Shown one piece after another: positions 23,287-34,052 of a DNA stretch of 64,000 nt. How positions within the stretch are numbered: the stretch's first letter is position 1; the number at the start of each line of letters is the position of its first letter. The stretch covers positions 36,797,250 to 36,861,249 of the forward strand of contig OY783192.1 of NCBI GenBank assembly GCA_963678675.1. The letters run 5' to 3'. The notes under the pieces were generated by a model, which saw only the letters and a list, made by a program, of their open reading frames with translations, searched no databases and was not told the origin of the DNA. Origin of the DNA: Xiphydria camelus. Its lineage: Eukaryota > Arthropoda > Insecta > Hymenoptera > Xiphydriidae. The position numbers and the translations under genes were made by a program.

Positions 23287-23515
23287 TACACTGAAAACAA
23301 AAATTGCTTCATTTTCAACCGTCGAAAAGGTTGAATACGGCGAAACTCGCGGTGTAATTGTTTCAAGTAGACATTCACTTGCTTCAACTTCAAATTTGTT
23401 GCTTCAACTCTATTTATTCTCCCTTGCACTCTTATGGCATTGAAATACACCCCGTGAGGTTCGCCGTATTCAACCTCGCCGACGGTCAAATGAAGCATTT
23501 TTGTTTTCAGTGTAC
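23287..23515. mobile_element. MITE family J
   Basis: Ends TACACTGAAAACAAAAATTG and 'catttttgttttcagtgta' are inverted. Inner arms 'ggttgaatacggcgaa' and 'ttcgccgtattcaacc' pair exactly. Non-coding. Confidence 0.85.
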
Positions 23516-23744
23516 CACACAAAGCTAAACTTACTCGCCAGGAAAGAATCACTTCAAAATCACTGTTATATCTCATTCACAACCGATGCGCTTTTGACTC
23601 ATATTTGTGTAATACTGTTTTGAAGATTACGTTTCAATCTACAATAAAGCCTTATGTCGATACAGGTCAAACATTCATAGATAATGAGATAATAGTGATT
23701 GTAGTTTTTCTTTCCCGGCGAGTAAATTTAGCCTCGCATGGTGT
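23513..23744. mobile_element. MITE family D, copy 2
   Basis: Left end 'aaagctaaacttactcgcca' and right end 'ggcgagtaaatttagcctc' are inverted. The interior keeps 'gaagattacgtttcaatcta' and 'gagataatagtgattg'. It directly abuts family J. Confidence 0.75.
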
Positions 23745-24452
23745 GAACTGATGTTTATACTACTATGAGAACTGTAAAACTTACGGATCCCCGTTACTGG
23801 GATAACTGTAAAAATTCATGATTGTTGACTAATCCCTTTTCTTCGTGTCCCGAATAAAAAAATCCATATCTTTTAAAAAATTCTCCATTTGATCGAAACC
23901 CGGGATATCGCAGCTGAATCGCCCTGTACATCACCCGTACGAAGGTATATACGCACGTAGCAACATCCGAGCACGGCATGACAAGTATTCGACTTCCCGG
24001 AAGACAGGCAACGAGAGAGGCCCACGGCGTGTAATGGGACTCGAGTGCCCTTGCACGCCGAGCCCGGTTGAAATATTTAGGATTATCCCTGCGCCTGCGA
24101 GGAATTAATTATTCGAGGCGTTCGATGCGTCGTACGCGCATTCTTGATTCGGTATTTATTACCGATTAAATGTACGCGTTCGTCGTACGCGGGGAAGCGA
24201 TAAATTAAACGAGATGCAGGTGCAGGAAATAACAACCGCTAATTGCAGCGCGGGGATCGCATAAGTATTTCCGATCGAAAGTAGGTCGAAAGTGACTTTT
24301 CTGTGTGCACTTTTCCCCCGCTGCACCGCTGTCGTGTATGAGAGATTAATCGTAATTATCTTCTCCGATCGAGCATACCTTCGCGACGAAGGGACGTTCG
24401 AATCGCCACGATCACGTATGAACGAGTACCCGTCACTGTAGCTCACGCGCAT
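23745..24452. other. Non-coding stretch, nothing recognised
   Basis: No supported gene or repeat edges. Confidence 0.35.
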
Positions 24453-24674
24453 CATATGTGAGGCTAAACTTACTCGCCAGGAAAGAAACTCGAGTCGCCG
24501 TCATCTCAGAATCTATGAGCTTTCGGCTCATATTTGTATGATACTTTTTTTGAAGATTACATTTTTATCTATAATATAACTAAGTTTTATATCGATGTAG
24601 GACGAAAGTTCGCGGATAATGAGATAATAGTGATTCGAGTTTTCTTCCTGGCGAGTAAGTTTAGCCTCATATGG
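24453..24674. mobile_element. MITE family D, copy 3
   Basis: Ends CATATGTGAGGCTAAACTTA and TAAGTTTAGCCTCATATG are inverted. The inner 'tcgccaggaaagaaactcga' pairs with 'tcgagttttcttcctggcga'. The best preserved copy. Confidence 0.85.
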
Positions 24675-25983
24675 TATGTGTATACGCGTACCTATACATA
24701 TCTCGCGTTTACACGCGGCGGTTAGAGAGAAGTGAATTGATATTTGCATTGGGAATGCGAGGGCGCGGCCCTCGGAGCCACGCCGTAACGTACAACAGGA
24801 TCGGCTAGACGGAATTTAGCCTCGAGAAGATCGAGCCGCCGCGAAAGATCGGCATTCGATGCACGCGGCCGTTGGTCGTTCCTGCGAAATCGCTCGGGGC
24901 GGGAGGAAGGGGGAAAGGGGGAATTTAGCAAAGCGGAATCTAAATCGACCGCTGAACTTAATCGATCTACAAGCGAAAACCATAATGTAGAAAAGTGATG
25001 AGTGCGAAAAATATTTTTTTAAAAGTTATTCACGCGCCGAGGAAACAATTTACCAATAGTTGATAAATGTGGTACTTTCAAATATTGCGAAATAAATATT
25101 TCGTTAGGACAAGAAAATTTGTCAATTGTTAAAATATTTATTGCATTCGCTTCGCAGGATTCGATTGTGCCGAATAAATATTGTAATAGGTATTTATAAC
25201 GAATATTTATTTCGCCCAATAAAATGTTTATTTCGCCATATTCGAATGAACGTTTATTGACTACAATTAAACTGTTTTCTCGGTACGAAAAAACTCATCT
25301 TATTTTTTTTAAACTGTAAGTACTGAAATTTTAAGTTTTTAGCATTTAGCACCTTTCCGTATTATGGTCTTCGATTGATCTTTCGAATAAGAGAGACGTG
25401 GTTCCCGAGATTTTCTAAACGACCGTTGGAACTAGTTCGCGGTCGGCGCGAGGTCGCTCCCTGTCCGTTATGTGTATCGACGTTCACTTCAATTCGATCC
25501 AACGTGATAAAGGAATCGTCGATAGCGCGGAGATCGCGCGAGAATGTGGCAATAATAACGCAACGACCTGCAGCAAATTCTCCAGTGGTCCTATCTGGCT
25601 TACAGCATCTAACCGGTGCTGGTACCTAAATACCTAATTCGAGACCTGCTCTTGCATCAGTCATCGCACCCCGCGCAATCATGCCGGTCACGTTTACGAT
25701 TAGCATGCGCGACCCGCCCGCTCATTTTTACGTTCATCACACGCGCGTTAGAGCCTCGTCATCGATTCCGTCCGGAGCGACGCGAGCGTCTCGCAACCTT
25801 TCGCAGAGTTTTGCCCCGTTATATTTTTTTCTCACGCCACTCCGCAGACGACGGATCCCTTCGCGCGATTTCGCTCGCGGAAAATAGGCGCGAGAGTGTC
25901 GCAATTCCGATCGCCGCGGACACCAATTTGATTGAGATTATCTCCCCTCTTCCTCGGTACGCGCAATTCTCGAAGCGACTCTG
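24675..25983. other. Non-coding stretch, nothing recognised
   Basis: AT-rich in the middle, GC-rich at the right. No homology, RNA gene or convincing exon seen. Confidence 0.35.
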
Positions 25984-26355
25984 ACGGAAAAAAAATCTAC
26001 GCCGATTTTTATGTCGGTTCTATGCTAAAGCACTGAATTTCGAATATATTTGTAGTTTTTTGTATTATGACGTCATATTCCGTAGTTAGCCGTTGATGAA
26101 TGTCGAATTCCGTTACTGTTATGACTAACTACGTGTAATTACTTCGTCGGTTGAAGCGGTCCGTAGTTTTTTTTTTTTTTTGTAGAAATGCATAGATCTC
26201 GAATTCTGAAACTACAAATATCTATGCCAGTCTGCATGTAAAAATTGCATTTTTTTTCTTTCGTATATGAAGGTCTATGGTCAATTACGAATTTCCAAAT
26301 TCCGTACTTTAGCGTAGAATTGACATAAAAAATCGGTGTCGATTTTTTTTTCCAC
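25984..26355. mobile_element. Inverted-repeat element, about 370 bases
   Basis: The left end 'ggaaaaaaaatctacgccga' with 'ttttatgtcggttctatgct' is mirrored by 'agcgtagaattgacataaaa' and 'aatcggtgtcgatttttttt'. No coding frame. Confidence 0.7.
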
Positions 26356-26710
26356 CAGTGGAGGATAATCGCGATCGCGCATTTCCAGCGTGGCCAATTT
26401 TGCGCATCAACCTGCATCCGAAGCGGCTGAACGGGCTCGTCGCGCGGCGCGGCGTGCAGATACGCCCTCGTATGTCGGATAGTCGCGCGGCGCCTTTGCG
26501 TAACGCCTTCTCAGGTGCGAAGTGGTGCGTGTATAACGATGTCGAAACGCGACGATCCACTTCTAGGGCAGTGGCTCGCGTGTCGCGAACTTTGCGCGGG
26601 ACAACTCGCGCGAGCGCGATCTCTCCGCGCCGCCACGACGGTGTCAATGAGCTCGCGCGACGCGTTCATATGCGTTTTGATTTCGAGATGACGCAATTGC
26701 ACCGATAATT
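26356..26710. other. GC-rich stretch without a supported gene
   Basis: Overlapping frames on both strands. Nothing recognised. Confidence 0.3.
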
Positions 26711-27236
26711 ATACACCGAGGAAAATAATTACAAGTGCAACAAAAAATATTTCTTGAACCAGGAACGTGTATGGTCTTAGAAATTGTTGAGAATGTAGAT
26801 TTTTATTCGAAGAATCTATATTCTTGACCCAAGAATACCTTTATTGGGACGAGGAATTTTTCCCGTGCGAAAAAAACGATTTACTCGAGTTTGTCCAATA
26901 TTTGTTTCACGGAAAAAAAGAAATCCTAGCACTATAACAAAGTTTCTGGTAAATTTCGGGACAATGCCAATTTATTGTTACGAGAACTAGAATTTTAGCA
27001 AAAATTATAGTAAAATTTGTAGAAGTTGCAAGCATTGCCCTGTACGTTTTACTAAGATTGTAGTTATCGTAACAATGAATTAGCCTTATCTCGAAACTCA
27101 CTACAAACTTTGTAAATTCTACGATTTATTTTTTCCGTATTGTACAAAAAAACCGTAGCGTGATCCTTGAACTACATCGTGTTTTTCATTGAAGAAACAA
27201 TTTTTTTAGCACCAGCAATTATTTCTCTCAGTGTAC
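26711..27236. mobile_element. MITE family A, copy 3
   Basis: Ends ATACACCGAGGAAAATAATT and 'cagcaattatttctctcagt' are inverted, with the arm 'tttcttgaaccaggaacgtg' matching copies 1 and 2. Its middle (26,935-27,170) is unrelated to the other copies. Confidence 0.7.
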
Positions 27237-29513
27237 GAGAGACATTTCGGCCGACTGCAGTCAAATTTCTCTCCGAAATTCCCTTCTCTTTCCCTTGGAA
27301 AACGAATCCAACCAACGATGGTGCATTAAATTAACTTTCTATACGACGTCGTTGATCGAGAAAAAAGGCGCTAATTCGCCTCAACTTGTCCGTTCGCCGA
27401 GCGCGCGCTATAGGCGGCGGCGCGGTTCGATCGATATAATCGACGACGGCGGTTGGTCACGACGATCGATCGTCGATCACCTCGCGGGCATCATTTCGCC
27501 GTGCACCGTGCAGTGCAGCGGCCGCGGGATAGAAAGTACGTATGGGGCGCCGTAATTACGGTGTCGAACGTACGTATACGCTCGTCGGCACGAATCGAGA
27601 CGACGACGTAACGTGCGAGGCAGGCGCATCGCGCGGTAAAAGTTGTCGCGGCGGTGGATTTATCTAGACCGCGCGAGATTAGCGGCAGCTGCCGCGGTGA
27701 ACGGCGAACGAGAGCTTTCGGTATTCGCGGAGACATTATTCGCTCGTTACATACGGGACGCGCGTGACAAGGCGAATTTGAAGAAGCACCACGATAACGC
27801 AAACGCGTCCTGGCGAACGTTTCGTTTATTGCCGGGGTAATTCGACGATCATAGCCACGGAAGATACGCCTCGATCGTTTTACACTCCGCTAGATACGTT
27901 TCTCTCTTTTTACGTCGTAAAAGATTGTCGCGCGCGTGATCGTGCGCACGCGTACGTACACGCGAGTTGCAACTTCATCCTGCGCTCCTGGCAAATACAC
28001 GCGGGTGAATGAGTTTACGATTCTGCACATGGTACAGTTATACTCGAGTTGGTCGCATTGTACTCGGTGTGTACACATTCTTAAACGGGTGTTTAAGAGT
28101 GTACACACGTACATTATATACGCGTATTTATGTGCGGTAACGAAGGAGAACTCGTTCCTTGGCATTTAAAAAGAACGCGCTGCCTACAAGTGCCTTTTGA
28201 ATTGACGCAGGTGTAGTCATATGTATGTAGGAGCTTACGCAACGCTAGATTTCACTCACACCATCGTTAATATGCCTATGCGTATCGTAGAAATACCGAG
28301 TGTCTCGCGTTCTCGTATTTCTCTATCGAATTTTATTGCGCAAGGCTCAGTTCTTTCTTTTCCTGTAATTGATTTATGGCTAATCGTGCCCTGGAGATAG
28401 TATTTTGGGGTGGGAGTGATCGATTCCGTTTACCGGGCGGTGATAAATGAGGGGTTTGATTGTCGCGAGCGCAACAAGTCGCGCAATCCCTGGGCAACCT
28501 CTTTTTTCGACCCACCGACGCGAGTGTACGCGGGAGTGCAGTTCGTCAGGGGCAGCACAGAGCGGTACTACTCCGATCACCTTTAATCACGATTATCTCG
28601 TTTCCTATGGACTTTTAGAGGATATCGGTATAATACTCTTTTGTAGACCGAAATGTAGCCTTCAATAAAGTTTTATACCAATTTAGCCAGAAATGCTTAG
28701 ATAACGAGATAATAGCGGTTTAAGCTGTACAAAATAATACTTTTCTTCTGTACGCGATTTCGCGCATCTCCAAAGGGACGAACCTGTTTCCCCGAGTGTG
28801 CACGCGTAAGAATGGATGACCTCTGTATCGGTCGCACTAAAATTGGCCGGCACAACGCGGATGCCACGGTCGAAAATTCACTTTCGACTCAGTTTTGAGA
28901 TTCGAGACCTTGGATGTGAATGTTGCTCAATCTAATCGTCCGACCATTCTCGCATATATAAATATATCGATGCGCGTTGGAGCAATTAATTATTCCGATC
29001 GGAAACTCCTTAATCCATATGCTCGAATTCGAGATTTTTGTTCTTCGAGTATCAGCCAGAAATTTGCGCGTCACGGTTCATATTATTCCGCCGCGAGTTA
29101 TATTATTCGCGAGAAATTTACTCCCCGTTTGGCCTAATTCAGCGATAGGCGAAATCGCGCTGTGTTTACCAAACGATAGTGTCCCTACGAAAGAGTTAAA
29201 TAAACACATGTGGATAGATATACAAAAGGTACAGAGTTCCGCACGCCCGTAAGAGTACCGTTAATCGCCGCGGCGGATCTCGATCGACGATGATGTCTCG
29301 GTTATCAAAAGTATGCGAGCAATAAAAAGACAAAAATAGCTCAGACCATCGGCTGCTCCGAAATCAAATGCGGAGTGGTGGAGATTGATATTAAACGCGA
29401 TAGCGGATACCGTTACAGATTTAAAATCACGACACAGCATCCCATCGAATTTCCCTCCTTTCGAAGAAACGATTTTTCCCTCCCAAGCCGAGATTATCTT
29501 TCCGGAACATTAC
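27237..29513. other. Non-coding stretch, nothing firmly recognised
   Basis: No gene recognised. A fragment of the family D interior lies at about 28,600-28,730 ('caataaagttttataccaat', 'gagataatagcggtttaag'). Confidence 0.35.
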
Positions 29514-29589
29514 CTGAAGTCGTCCAGCAATCCGCGCAATCTTGGCAGAGCATGGACCAGTCGTCCTTCAGGTCCTTGTGCGATGCCAT
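29514..29589 (-). CDS. Possible first coding exon of an unidentified gene
   Basis: Reading leftward from an ATG at 29,589 in a good Kozak context (ATCATGG) gives 25 codons beginning MASHKDLKDDWSMLCQ and continuing DCADCWTTS. A G follows and then the consensus donor CAG|GTAATG. The composition (W, C, D, K) is unlike the arginine-rich noise frames around it. A pyrimidine/purine-rich block (29,880-30,050) lies upstream as expected for a 5' leader. The donor is phase 1, as at 5,984-6,074, so both could splice to the same downstream exon beyond the left edge of the window. I do not recognise the peptide. Confidence 0.4.
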
Positions 29590-30120
29590 GATCGAGCTCT
29601 CCACCACGGAAGGGTATCGCCTCCCTCCAAGAGGACACCTTCCTCTCTAAACGCTCTTCGGATCCTCGTGACTTCTTTTCAAAACACGAGACACTCGACG
29701 ACGACTTTTCTTTTATAAACACTCGAGAAAACGTCCCGACGCGCGGTGTTCACCGCGACACACGAGACCGAGAAGCGACGAACGCACGTAGATGACCGCG
29801 GTAGCACATGGGTTCCAAAGCAGTCACGGATTACCTTACGACACCCGGTTCTGGCCGGCCGTTCGTTCCACCCGGTGTTCACCACCTCTCCTCCTCCTCC
29901 TCCTTTCTCCGTCTCTGTCTTTCTCTCTCCCCACCCCCTGCCGCACGCATTCTCTCTCCTCTCGTTTTCCTCACTCGACAGGCATACACATTCCCCCGGT
30001 CTTCCCCTCCCTCGCTTCTTCTCTTTCTCTCTCCAACACACACTGTTTATTTTTAAAAGCGGTTCACCGCGTGGTCGACGGATATGCCTACCTGGATGCG
30101 CGTACCTACGTACGCGCCTC
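29590..30120 (-). promoter_or_regulatory. Putative 5' leader and promoter of the minus-strand exon
   Basis: The minus strand is strongly GA-rich here (29,880-30,050), typical of insect promoters bound by GAGA-type factors. No TATA box decides a start site. The open minus frame through this block is low complexity and is not taken as protein. Confidence 0.3.
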
Positions 30121-31384
30121 TGCCTGCAGGTGATTACGGGAAGTCGCTTTGGAATCCATCCGCGTATCTGGGAGGGAATCGAATTTGATAGCGAAAAGGT
30201 AGAGAAATTGCATTTATGAGTGAACAAAACTTAGGAGCAAAGGAGACTCTACGCGAGTCTTCGATAACTGAAGAGGAATGATATACGATGCTAATAGCGT
30301 GAATACGTGCTAATATTTGTATCTGGTGCACTATAGGCATACCGTTCTCGCGAGGTCAGGGTTGAACGGTGCAAAGATTACTTGACTACGATTGCGACGA
30401 CTGTAGGCGCGCGCGCGCGAACATATTATACGAGCAACACAGTAATCGCGTGAGAGGAATTCTAACTGGGCACGCGGAACGGATGATCGCGAATGCTTCG
30501 GTAATTTGAATCGAGGATCGAGCGAGTATCCGGAATCTAATTCGCGTCGTTATTATCGAGAGGAAGACTCTGCGGAGAGAAGGAGAATGGGACCAGTTTT
30601 ACTCTCGCTCCCGCGTCGTGTCGTACCGTCACTATTACTTTGTATATAACTGGGTCGTCGCAGCAGGTCGCCTTATTATTTTCGACGGCCAAGTTCGCAG
30701 GACGTGCGAATTAAAGAAACCGTCACCATTCACATCGGTACGGTCCAATTTCTACGCCGTCACTTACGGTCCATTGCCTCAGAGTTATCTATCCCCAGGG
30801 TGTGTACCGGCGCGCACCGTACCATCGAACGGTATCAATGAACGCCAGCCCGTGGCTCTTCGTTCAAATATCACGACTATCGAGCGATGCCTAACGCGAT
30901 ATGACGTGCGAATATCCTAGACGTTATCCTAATTTTGTATACCGTCGAAACTCAAATCTCGCGTCTACGAAACGGTCGAAACGATTCACTCGACAAAGTT
31001 AACGCTTGATGATTTTCCGCATTAATCATTGCCCAATAATCGCAAAATCCCCGTGTTACATCGAAGAGCTGAAAGGGGAGAGCATCGCTCGTTTCGCGTG
31101 CCAGTCACCGAGGCTGACGCGCGACTTGTGCGTTCGAGAGGATCAAGAAAAATAATGATATTAAATGCTGCACTCGCGGCAAATAGAAAGATGTGCAATT
31201 TGCAACGGTCGTTGGCGCACGTTTTTGTATCGTGGACTTTTCCCTCTTTTCTCGCGGCAATCGCAGTGCACCTCGTACCTGCCGTTTAACATAAGCGATG
31301 CGCGTACCAACGTCAACGACACGCACACGCTCGTGGGTATGCACCGGCGTTACGCGTCGTTTTCAAACCTTTTCTGTCGCCTCT
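30121..31384. other. Non-coding stretch, nothing recognised
   Basis: No supported gene, RNA or repeat edges. Confidence 0.35.
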
Positions 31385-31956
31385 ATTATTGCACGAGGGG
31401 AAACAGGAGTGGCACGCGTACCTTTATCTCTTTTTCTTTGACGTAACTTATTGTTATATACTCGAAGAGGGAACTAATGAAGTGGGATAAATCCAACAGA
31501 GTGGATAATGAAGAGGCTAATAGCTGCTGACTAAATTTATCCTTCATTTATTTATTTATGAATATCGGCACACCGATTTACAAATCAGACTCGCGCGTGT
31601 ATTCAATCATACGTACAAACAAAAATTGCGAGATAGAAATACCTGCGGATTAAATTAACGGTCATATCTCCTATCGCTAATTTAGAAAGTCCCGTTATGG
31701 TTTCTTCACTATAGGCCTCCATAGACGTGCAAATATTATTGCACAATATTTGGGCAATACTGCTGACGTTGAATTTCTTAGATAATCCCGGTTGCACATC
31801 CGGCGGCCGAATTCGTAGAAGGAAAAACCGCCCGAATTGGGGGGACGGTACTCGACCTGCCTAAGGACCCGTTAGGTCATACGTCGTAGCGCCTTGGCCG
31901 TAACAGCGACGCTAGACACGGTACCGGAAACTTGCTTTTTGACCGTCGTGCTTGAC
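31385..31956 (-). pseudogene. Broken third Prp31 fragment: 3' flank plus parts of the last exon
   Basis: Bases 31,385-31,700 follow the 3' flank of the parental Prp31 gene (39,495-39,790), including 'ataaatccaacaga.tggata', 'acaccgatttacaaatcaga' and the stop-codon region 'cccgtta.ggtttcttcac'. Similarity is then lost for about 200 bases and resumes at 31,905-31,950 ('gcgacgctaga.acggtaccg' with 'ttgac.gtcgtgct'), which is coding sequence from the middle of the last exon. The unrelated middle block and frame breaks rule out function. It is the third copy of Prp31-derived DNA within 10 kb. Confidence 0.75.
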
Positions 31957-31964
31957 ATATGGTA

Positions 31965-32220
31965 TAATTTTATTATAATTTTAATAAAAATTAATTTCAT
32001 AATTATTTAATGAGAATAATAATCATAATTTTAATTTATTAAACAATTTCGTTATAATTTGAATACAAATTTATTTTATAATTTAATGAAAAAAATCAAT
32101 TTCAATTCATTAAAAAATGTTATTATATATTTTAATCTATTTAACAATTTTATTATAATTTTAATAAAATTAATTTTATAGTTATTTAATGAGAATAATA
32201 ATCATAATTTTAATCTTTCA
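31965..32220. repeat. AT-rich tandem repeat, unit about 184 bases
   Basis: The block 'ttttattataattttaataa' with 'tttaatgagaataataatca' appears at about 31,967-32,035 and again at about 32,150-32,215, almost unchanged. The intervening DNA repeats the same motifs more loosely. Nearly pure A/T. Confidence 0.75.
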
Positions 32221-32231
32221 ATTTAGAAAGA

Positions 32232-32590
32232 ATTTCAATCTGGCATATCCGAGACAATAATTTGCTTATTCGATGTCGATGGTACTTTGACTTCAGCGCG
32301 GCAGGTATTTTGATATTACATGTGTATCAGCTCTTTGACTGTTTATACCTTTTATCGTACACACATGAAATTTTGATACGAAACTGTCTTTCAGCCAATC
32401 AAGCCCAATATTGAAAAATTCATCCAGGAGACCGTGAGAAAAGAATTCGACGTCACAGTTCTAGGCGGTTCTGACATAGCAACAATGAAAGAACAATTAT
32501 CAGGTGGCGGCAGTATTTTTGAAAAATATAAGTATATTTTTGCCGAAAATGGTCTAGTTGCCTATAAAAAAGGCAAGCATCTCCCCCCTG
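32232..32590 (+). pseudogene. Phosphomannomutase remnant (two 5' exons only)
   Basis: The first piece (32,242-32,304) encodes ICLFDVDGTLTSARQ, the HAD-family nucleophile motif DxDGT of eukaryotic phosphomannomutase (PMM2/PMM1), and ends in a GTATTT donor. After a normal acceptor at about 32,393 the second exon encodes PIKPNIEKFIQ, VLGGSDIATMKEQL and FAENGLVAYKKGK, the expected next segment of the cap and core. It ends near 32,590 with a GTGAAT donor. Phosphomannomutase converts mannose-6-phosphate to mannose-1-phosphate for GDP-mannose and N-glycan synthesis. A start methionine is missing and none of the later exons follow. An LTR-like repeat begins about 110 bases downstream. This is most likely a broken duplicate. 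Confidence 0.8.
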
Positions 32591-32696
32591 AGGTGAATAA
32601 AAAATGTCACTATGAATTAAATCAAACGTACAGCGATTTATGAATTTATTTGTACAAGCCTTTCTAATATATATCTATTATATATACTTTCACAAT

Positions 32697-33905
32697 GACT
32701 ATTCCGTCGCAGGATAAGCGGATGTCTACATGTCGTTTCTTACCGTTCATTATCATCGAGATCTAATTGTAAGTAACGCGCTAATCTAGAGTCAATCTCG
32801 CCATCGGTCGCAATGGTGAGGCGGGTGGTATGTTTCGGCGAACGTAGGCTGCGAATGCAGTCCCGCAATATTCCCGGAAGGTTAATTACAGGGCGGGTCG
32901 TAATGAGCCGTCTCCCCCCGCAGTAGTCACTCTAACAGATACCGCTATACTTCGAATACTGAGTCAGCTTTGTAAAGGCCATAGGAAGCCAATAGATGGC
33001 CCCTTTTCAAAATGACCGATTCAATTAATCTTGCCATCAACGAAGCGGTATATTTCGGCGAATATACGCCGCGAATGCCACGGTCCCGCAATTTTCCCGA
33101 AAGGCAATTACCGGAGGGTCATAGTTAGCCATCTCCCGCAAATACCGGGCCGGATTAAGGGGAGGAATGTCGAATTCAGTTTATGAACAATCGGAAAAAC
33201 TTAATGCCTGGCTTATCCAGGTACGAGGGATTCAATTTACTGTTACTGACATTTTTGATTGTTAAGTGCATAATTCGGGAAACCGTTAACAACGGCACCC
33301 TCACCCTTTGTGCACGGGCCTCGGAAAGTGCCCAGCGTCATCTTCCAACATTCCTCCTCCAGCCAATCAAGGTGCGTGGCGTCAACCCGCGCTATCCCCT
33401 CCATCGACCAAATGCCGTTATATTCTAACTATATAAGACGAAACCAACCGCATTTTCTCCAATGTACTATCAACCATCATCGTGTCGTGTTCCGCATCTA
33501 CACCTCAACTCGCAGTCATCAAGGCAACCAGAGTCCTGCGCCGAGTCCATCTAAGCTAACGTAAACATATAACGAAGGGTACCGCAGAACATACATATAT
33601 AGTTCGTTCAGCGGGCGAGCGCTCTAATTTGTAATTCAGTGATTCGTCTCTATCGCAATCTCTCTCGCAGTCACCAGGAAAACCGCGTTTCTGTATCGAG
33701 TCAATTCAATTCAGTGTAACACATTGCAAACCACTGTTAAACAATGAAGACAGTATCTCTTTAATTCGAATTTATTGGTAATAGTATAGTGAGTGAAGTG
33801 TAAAGTTTATTGAACTAGCCAATAAGTTTAAACCTACCTCGGTTTAACACATAGTCTTGTCACGCATAGCGTCCTCGGGATTTACGACCCCGAGGAAATC
33901 TACAG
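32697..33905. mobile_element. LTR-like repeat, copy 2 (uninterrupted)
   Basis: Collinear with 8,389-10,250 but without the nested elements. Shared landmarks: 'ccgtcgca.gataagcg', 'aatctcgccatcggtcgcaa', 'ataccgctatacttcgaata', 'aatgcctggcttatc', a TATATAAG box (33,429) and the end 'ggatttacgaccccgagga'. There is no gag, pol or env frame. It lies between the phosphomannomutase remnant and the Prp31 retrocopy, starting just after the former's last splice donor. Confidence 0.55.
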
Positions 33906-34052
33906 TATTCTTGATCGCGCGGCGACCGAACAAGTCGTGTACAGTCAGTACGATATTGGTTTAGCCAAAATTTCCAGAAACGATAAGGCGGTATTCTCGG
34001 AACGCAACGGTCTGACGCTTTGCAAACGGTGGCCTGCTTTCAAATTAAATTC

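Noticed and set aside
5171..24674. Repeated palindromes as a CRISPR array or tandem regulatory array
   Set aside because: Copies are dispersed and diverged and have transposon-like ends. CRISPR arrays are not expected in an animal genome.
29679..30227. 182-codon minus frame upstream of the 29,589 ATG
   Set aside because: Low-complexity GA-rich translation, better explained as a 5' leader or promoter.
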